A DNA stretch of 64,000 nt, from positions 121,739,415 to 121,803,414 of the forward strand of contig NC_089979.1 in NCBI RefSeq assembly GCF_036417845.1, given 5' to 3'. Below, one piece after another: positions 43,501 to 64,000 of the stretch (position 1 is the stretch's first letter; every line of letters starts with the position of its first letter). The notes under the pieces are model-generated. The model saw nothing but the letters and a program-made list of their open reading frames with translations, did not search any database and was not told where the DNA came from. A program made the position numbers and the translations under genes. Origin of the DNA: Apteryx mantelli. Lineage: Eukaryota > Chordata > Aves > Apterygiformes > Apterygidae.

Positions 43501-46500
43501 TGCCCTGACAAAGGGAGCAGGGCAACAACGCTGCCTCACACTGGCTGTGCGCTCCCTTTCAATCCGTCAGGTGGATGGACTGTAGCCCTAAAGGTACTTG
43601 CAGCGGGGGAGCATGTGTAACAGGCACCAATGCTTACGGAGGCTGCAGTAAGCAAGATTTAGGGGCAAAAGCATAATTGTTTGACTCCTACAGGATGTAT
43701 AAGACCTACACGCAAAAAACAGTTCATCACTGCCAACCAAGGGGATGCCCAGGAGTGCAGTGAGGACTTGAGAGCCAGCAGCTGTGTCTTCTGTGCTGCA
43801 CACAAGTAATCCTGGCCAGATTACATGGACACACACATTTTGGTGCTTCTGAATATATGGTGTGAGAGACCAAGGGACTGACATCTGTGACAACATATGC
43901 AAGTGACTGAAATCAGTTTTGTTTACGATAGATAGCATTTTCACCTTCCACACAGTCTCTGAGTTTTGTGAAATTAATTTTCTACGTGTGGTTTTGGTAA
44001 AAGCATCCAGGAGCAAGTGATTTTCATTCAGAAACGATTAGCACATGACTAGGGGACAAATCTATCAGCACTTTGTAGTCTGGAGACTAAACTTCAGGCA
44101 ACTCTCCTGCTTCTGGTGCTTCCGTAAGTACTCTAAAAAGCATTTTTCAGCCCAGTCTCTTACCCATTGAAGTCCCTGGGATCACTGCCGTATCACATGC
44201 AGTGAAGTAGTGCTGAATCAGCAGGAACAGACTGCCAGAAGATCTGACAGAGCAGAGTGGTGCCACAGAAGGTTTTAAAATGTTTACACATCCTCATCAG
44301 GGGGAAGAAGCCAAATCTTGAATCACTTTGCAAGTTAATAATGAAAAAAACACCATTCAGATGAAGTCAATTGATAAGTCATATTAACAGACCTTTTTAA
44401 AAAGCAAAGATTATCCAAAACACTGACATAAAGAATGTTTTAAAACAAACAAAAACTTCCCACACTCTTTTCAGTAAAACATATGAATTTGAGAGTTTCA
44501 AAAGCTTTGCTGTTTTTCCAAGATGCTTTAGATCAGAGTGTCATTAAATCTTTTTTTTTCTTCAAAAGCAGTTTTGATGTTGTACCACATAAATAAATAC
44601 CTCCATAAGCCCTGGAATTAGCAAAGTGTGGTTTCCTATAGAGTTGTCCCTCATGGTTGATTGACTCTGGTGTTCAACCACAGCTCTCACTTTCTTGAAG
44701 TTCTTACCACAACTGATACACAGAAAAGGCCCATCTCCCATGGGGATTTTCTGTCATTTGATAACCTGGGAGGTCATAGCACAGCCCCTGCCCCAGCCAG
44801 GACATCTACAGAGATATATATTTTTTTGTTTTTATCTTGCCCCTTCCCCACTTAGAAAAAAAAAGATTTTTGTAGAAACTGCATCTGTCAACTGGTGGAA
44901 ATCAGCTGTAGGTTCAAAAGTTAGGAGGGACACATACACACACACCTCAAAGCACAAACTCAAACAGTCTGGCTGTGCTTGATTAACTTAAGCCTTTTAT
45001 CTATAGGGAACTAAGCTAATAAGTATCACATTGGGCATTCTCGGTCAGTTGTATGCTCCATAACTACAAAGATTTTAAGTTTGCCAAACAGCAGCCCCTA
45101 TATGTCTTAAATAAATTAGCAGCAAAGCATAAAATGATAGGTGTTCCCTTCTATTATTTTCCTGTTTGGAGGAACACCTAAACAATCTGTGACTTGGGAA
45201 AGGGAGGAAAGGTAGGATGAGAACATATACACAAGTCACTTGTTTCTATTTTATGTCTATGAAGCCACACATGCATCCTCTCCATTTGTCATGGCTAGTT
45301 TAGTTTAATTAGAATTAACTCCAATTACTGTGCATAAAAATGTGCCAGTAATTCTGTCTCAGCACCCCTGCCCACTCATGCTGTATGCCTTGCAGTATTG
45401 CAGAGGCTGTCACCAGAAGACAAGTGGCTGGGAAACTGGTGCTTAATAGCCACAAACTACTGAGGCTGCCCCTCTCTGCATAGACTGGAGAGCAGCAGGA
45501 GGAAGATTATTCCCCCTTTACTCTCATGGCAAGGATACATCAGTTTTTTTCCATTTATTCATGCCCTTAGATCTCACCCAGAAAGAAGGCTGCAAAACCT
45601 GCAATTTCCAGAGAAGTTCCAAAATATTTTTCCTCCTATTTAGAAGCGGTTTGAGGGCAAATGCAAAATTTTACCTAGGAAAAGCTTGGGAAAGTAGCAA
45701 GCAAGTCATAACCAGCCCCATCTCCCTCTTTGGAGTAAGGGATGGACACCTCAGCTCTGGAACGTGCCTGCAGAGGAACCCAGGCACTCTGCCTGCTATG
45801 GGATGGAAGGTGCAAACCTGCCCCAGTGCCTAGCTGTTCTGCTTCTCATGCCAGTAAGAAACGTGGAATTTGTTTTCTCCAAAAGAATATCAGCGAAGTG
45901 AGGATCCATGTTATCAGGAGAGTTGTGCAGCATCAGCTGGGCATCCATGAAGAGATGGTAACACTACAGGAGAGAGAGTTCTGTCTTGAAAACAGCAGCG
46001 TAAAGGCAGCAGAGTAGACTTTGGCAGCCATGGTCCTATTTTCAGTTCAGAAGTGACCACACATAGTCTACATTAAACACTAAGTCTCTAATAGAAAAAG
46101 GAGAGAGAGCTCAAACACCAGTAGAAAAAATCATGGAATTGTTGCTCCTCAACCCCACATTAGGTTCACTAAAGCCATTTCACTATGGAAGAATATCGAG
46201 GGATAGAGAAGAGAAATGATTTGTCCAGTTAGCAAAAGGCAGAGAAGCAAAATCTGTAATCCTGGCTCAGCTCCTCATTGCACAGTTCAAACCTCTGAAG
46301 GAGATCTCGCCTTCCTGATATTAATTATTAGGAAGTAAAAAGGTGCAACACAAATGACCTCTCACTAGATTCCCATTCTGTGCTAATCTAGCCTTGAGCC
46401 TTGACTTCAGCTCAGTGCTACTGTGTTCACAGACGAGAATAGGTCTCAGCTAGGAGACAGAAACTAATAGCTTCATTGCTCAGTTAGGAGCAAAATCTGC

Positions 46501-49500
46501 CTACAGGAGTTATAAAAAGCCCTCAGTATTAAAAAGTCCTAGCACTTACCTTTTGAAAATTGAACTTATCTCCTAGGAGCAAAGAGGAGGATGACAAAAC
46601 TAAGAAGCAGAGGCTGACAGATGCTTCTCTCTAGCTGAATCTAGGGTTTGACAACAGTGTTTCTGGCATCCCTTCACAACTGAGATGGGTGCCCAGTCAT
46701 GGAGGAGATATAAGGACTCTTGTGTTCTGTTCTGTTATGGGAGCTGTGGGCTCTTAAATTGTTAGTGATAACACATTTCCTTTTCAAAGAATGTAAGAGA
46801 GGCAGGTCAGCAGGGTCTGCTGGCTTACTTCTGACCACAAGGCTCCCTGACAATTTCAAAAACCTAACTAGGGTCTGCTGCAGCTAGAGTGAGAGTTTAA
46901 TAATTTGAGCAGGAGCTAAGTTAGAGCATGAATACAGGTTCTGTCCTCCATTGAACATACAGCGAGAGCATAATTAAAGTCATTTCCATGGGATTTACAT
47001 GTTCTAACCAGCCTCAGATTTTTTCTTCTGAACTTGTATATTTGATTCCTTGAAATAGATTCCATGAATCCAATTTGAGAAACACCTTTCTGTTTTAACT
47101 CCAGTAACTTTCTTCAGCAGAGAGGGCAACCCTGTAAACAGCTGTTTACTGACTGTCTACTGATGGAGATTTTCTGATTATCCAGTTATTAATTCTACAG
47201 AAAATGTGCAACTTCCCAGTAGCCTGAATAAGAGCCTGTCAACTACCACCCTACTACAAACATTAGAAAAGGAAGTTACTAGGCTGCAAAACAGGAGCTA
47301 TTGAAGTTATTTCTTTTATCTACTATGTTGCTGTCACTTTGCCATGCAGATTATTACACCACAGGACTTACCACCTTATAACATCCCAGTAAGTGTATGT
47401 TTGGAGAGAGAAAAGGAGCAATCTTCATGCCAATTCTTCTTCATTTTTCTCCCAATACAGCTGTCTCCACCCCAAGTGAAGCTTGTTATGCCCTAAAAGG
47501 AGAGAATGCAGCTTAAGGAGATTGGGGGCAAAAAGATGAAAGCAGGATATCTGGGACCATTAGATTTCTGTCTGTTTCAAAGCCAAAACGGGAACACAGG
47601 AGTCCTGACTTCACATTCCCTTCTCTACTAGCTATGACGAGAGCTAAGCAGAGGTGGTAAGGAATTAAGTGTTGCAGCATGAAGTCAACCTGCCAGGCAT
47701 CAAGCAGTGCAGGAGATTGGCTCTGTTTTCCTTCTCTTCCACAATTCCTTTTGCAGCACCTCATGTAGTCACCACTGCTGCTGCCTCGCACATGTTTCAG
47801 GCAAAGGGGTTGCAAGTTGAACAGTTCATGTCCAGATCATGGATCCCCATGGAAAAAAAATAGGGCACAATGGCAAGATACAGCTCTAGAAGGAACTGTG
47901 CCTAGGCACTGGTCTAATGCCTATAGTCTCAGATTTCTCTCTATCCAAACCCTAGTCCTAACCCTAATTGTAACCAGAGAGCTGGGCTGAGACTTCTGCT
48001 CTTGGACATGCTGAAGCCCCAGATATAAAGACTGCTGGTGGGAAAGTTTCCCCCTCACTGTCATGACCTGAGTCACTTTGGTGACAACCTGATTGACTGA
48101 TCTCATGCATTGCTGGTGGAAATCATGTAACTGGGTAAGTTTCCCTCAGGTACTGACTATGGGACCCACATGTCCCTTCTCTAGTAACTTGAGTGTTAAC
48201 ATGTAGCAATGAAACAAGAAAGCAAAGGCAAAAAACTCATGTCCTAGGCTTCTCCTTGCTCTCATGCATTTTTAGATCAAACAGTAAGTTGCCCTTTTTG
48301 TTTCACTCTGAGTTTGCAAAAGTCAATTCAGAGCAGCTGTGAAACAAGAAAAGTTTTAGAGGAAGGAATTAATATCCTATTTCTGGCTCAACATCCACAG
48401 TGAAGATCACAGGTTAAAAACTGTCAAATTCCATTCTTTGAGGGTTTTTTTTTTTTTTTAGTATATTTTAGAGAAAGGGGATGGAGAAAAAACCATTTTC
48501 TGATATCTCAGATACACGGAATCCTACCAGGATAGACCTAGTACTGAAGTCATCTGATAAAAACTTGTCCTCACTGGCATCTAGTACTGAGCATTGGGAG
48601 AAGGAAGCAGGCTAGATATTCTCCTGTTTGCTCAACCTAAAGAAGGTCCCAATGTACTCAAGACAGGCTCTACCAATGTATCTGAAGTCCTGCACTTCCT
48701 GATCCAAACAGTTTGTGCTGCATCAGTACACGCTTGCAGAAGTAGATATGCTATGCCTCATTTATTCATGTTGTACCTCATGTACATAGCTTTTCCTTGT
48801 CATCACAAAACAAAGATAAACATGAAAATTGCCTCAACATACCACTGTTGCTGCTACTGCCATATCTCCCCATTACAAAGGACCAGCCAAGAAAAAGAAG
48901 GAACTGTAGTTTCTCTGGGAATACAACTAGCAGGAAAGTTCATCAGGAAACCAGCCCAGATGATAATAAAAGCCAAAGTTATGTCACTGACACAGGTATT
49001 AGTCCAAAATCTTTTTTTCATGAGCTATGGTAGACAGTCCATCAGCCTTGGGGAAAACATCCCTAGCAGAAGGCCAGTCTCTCAGCGGTACAGCCTGGCC
49101 TCACCACCTCTCACAAAAGTGGAACAACGTTGCTTTGTGCAAGTTGCAGCTAAGTGTCTTTCCTATTATGTACGAGCTTGCTCAGACAAGGGACCAGAAT
49201 CACACAGCAACTCTGGCTAAATTCAGCTGTCAATAGGTGAGGAGAGGCAAAATAAAGCATGCTTTCAAATGTCAATTTAAAAAAGATACTGGGAAGCCTT
49301 CCAAATGATTTTTATCAAAACAAACAAAAAATAGAGTGCAAAAGGAATCCAAGATACTGAAGTACTTCCACAGACATTTCTCTTTTGGAAAAAAGTTCTT
49401 TTTCATCCTGGAATGACTTTTTGGAGCATTTGGATCAAGCCTACCCATAATTTCTGCTGTATTCACTCCAGACACACACCTTTCCTGCTCTTTGATAGGA

Positions 49501-49639
49501 GCAGCAGCTACACGAAGGAAACTGAAAGGCAGATGGAAGAGGATGGAGCAAAAGAGTATCCCTCCAGGAAGGATTTTGCTAAGGCTGCAATCCCTCTCTG
49601 AAAACTGCAAAGCAGTATTTTTAGCATGTTACAATTTCC
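40525..49639. other. AT-rich intergenic DNA upstream of the PIK3R4 CpG island
   Basis: No gene was recognised. It contains the 12-bp duplication at 43463, T15 at 48445-48459 and a 208-codon open frame at 48594-49220 with no known domain. Upstream regulatory elements of PIK3R4 may lie here but none can be named from sequence alone. Confidence 0.7.
43463..43486. repeat. 12-bp tandem duplication
   Basis: The unit cacaccagtcac occurs twice in tandem. Confidence 0.85.
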
Positions 49640-49746
49640 CTTCTCACTCTGCCGTGGGTGGAGGAGAAACGCTGAAGCCTTTATTTCCTTCCTCGCGGGA
49701 GACCGTGCGGGAAGGCCTTTCAGGGACACAGGTCACCCCCAGCAAG

Positions 49747-49759
49747 CCCCCCCCCCCCC
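49747..49759. repeat. Homopolymer C tract (13) at the edge of the CpG island
   Basis: Thirteen consecutive C at the upstream edge of the PIK3R4 CpG island. It could be a length-variable site. Confidence 0.9.
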
Positions 49760-49939
49760 AAGGGCCGCGCGAGGCAGGAGACACCCGTCGTGCGAAAAGA
49801 AGGGGGGAAATAAGGCAAGACTCGCGCACGCCTGGGCACGGTGGAGCGACGCGGCCGTTACTCCCCCAACTGCCGCGGGCGGGGCAAGGCGCGCGCGTGG
49901 GCGGGCGGTGCAGGATGTGATCTCACGGCACCGCCCCTT

Positions 49940-50053
49940 CCCCCGCCCGCCTCGTGGTGCCGGTTCCGCCGCCCGCGTCCCGCCTCGCTCCATCCCGCGG
50001 CCGGGGGAGGGCCCGGCTCTGCCTGGGGCGGGCGGCCGGGGCGGCCGCGGCCG
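49940..50053 (+). other. PIK3R4: Candidate noncoding exon 1 of PIK3R4 (5' edge unknown)
   Basis: A good donor, ccg followed by gtgagc, occurs at 50054. It pairs with the acceptor tttctcag at 50311-50318, which has a pyrimidine-rich tract and a branch-like ctgac at 50290-50294. A short, GC-rich intron of 265 bases would result (50054-50318). The left boundary given here is arbitrary. The idea rests on splice-site appearance and on my recollection that the mammalian start codon is in exon 2. Confidence 0.4.
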
Positions 50054-50202
50054 GTGAGCGCCGGAGCCGGGGCTGGGGGCTGGAGGCTGCGGGGGCAGCC
50101 GCTCCCCCCGCCCGAGGGGTGCTGCCCCGGCGGGAGCGCGGGGCCAGCGGCGGGGCGGCTGCCCCCTCCGCGGGGCGGGGGGAAAAGGGAGAGGATCCGT
50201 AA

Positions 50203-63908
<13,706 letters not shown>

Positions 63909-64000
63909 TAATTTGTGCTTTAAAAGTCAGGCTTGAGACTCTTGGGCCTGTATATCTGCACAGAGCCTAACCTTCCAGGCACTGCTCTGAGGGGCTGCCA

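Noticed and set aside
47949..47972. Telomere-like words (aaccctag, taaccctaat)
   Set aside because: Only two imperfect units with no tandem array, so an interstitial telomere repeat is not supported.

Overview
The window looks like vertebrate nuclear DNA, most likely from a bird. The evidence is a CR1 LINE retrotransposon with the octamer-type 3' end common in avian genomes, other CR1 relics, AT-rich intergenic DNA with few other repeats, and a split gene with GT-AG introns behind a CpG-island promoter. Crocodilians and turtles also carry CR1, so the species is not determined.

Layout. Positions 1 to about 49,640 form an intergenic stretch in which I recognise no cellular protein-coding gene. 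It holds a degraded CR1 3' end (about 15,311-15,810), two very short CR1-like relics (about 26,945 and 35,681), a candidate dispersed repeat (about 21,955-22,080), two GC-richer patches (about 21,090-21,640 and 29,280-29,830), several simple repeats, and one large, 5'-truncated CR1 (about 38,285-40,524). The reverse-transcriptase frame of that CR1 is nearly open, with one early stop and one small frameshift.

From about 49,640 the composition switches to a CpG island, which is the promoter of the one recognisable cellular gene: PIK3R4 (VPS15/p150), the regulatory pseudokinase-like subunit of the class III phosphatidylinositol 3-kinase complex. It lies on the + strand. Its ATG is at 50,395 in a strong Kozak context and encodes a myristoylation-type N-terminus. 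Eight coding exons can be followed with consistent splice phases to 63,896. Together they encode residues 1-776: the kinase-like domain and most of the HEAT-repeat region. The linker and C-terminal WD40 propeller lie beyond the window. A probable noncoding first exon and a short GC-rich first intron sit inside the CpG island.

No bacterial-type operons, CRISPR arrays, RNA genes or novel systems were seen. The more interesting points are the well-preserved CR1 reverse-transcriptase frame, a second strong splice acceptor 133 bases upstream of one PIK3R4 exon, and a few unexplained open frames and GC-rich patches in the intergenic half.
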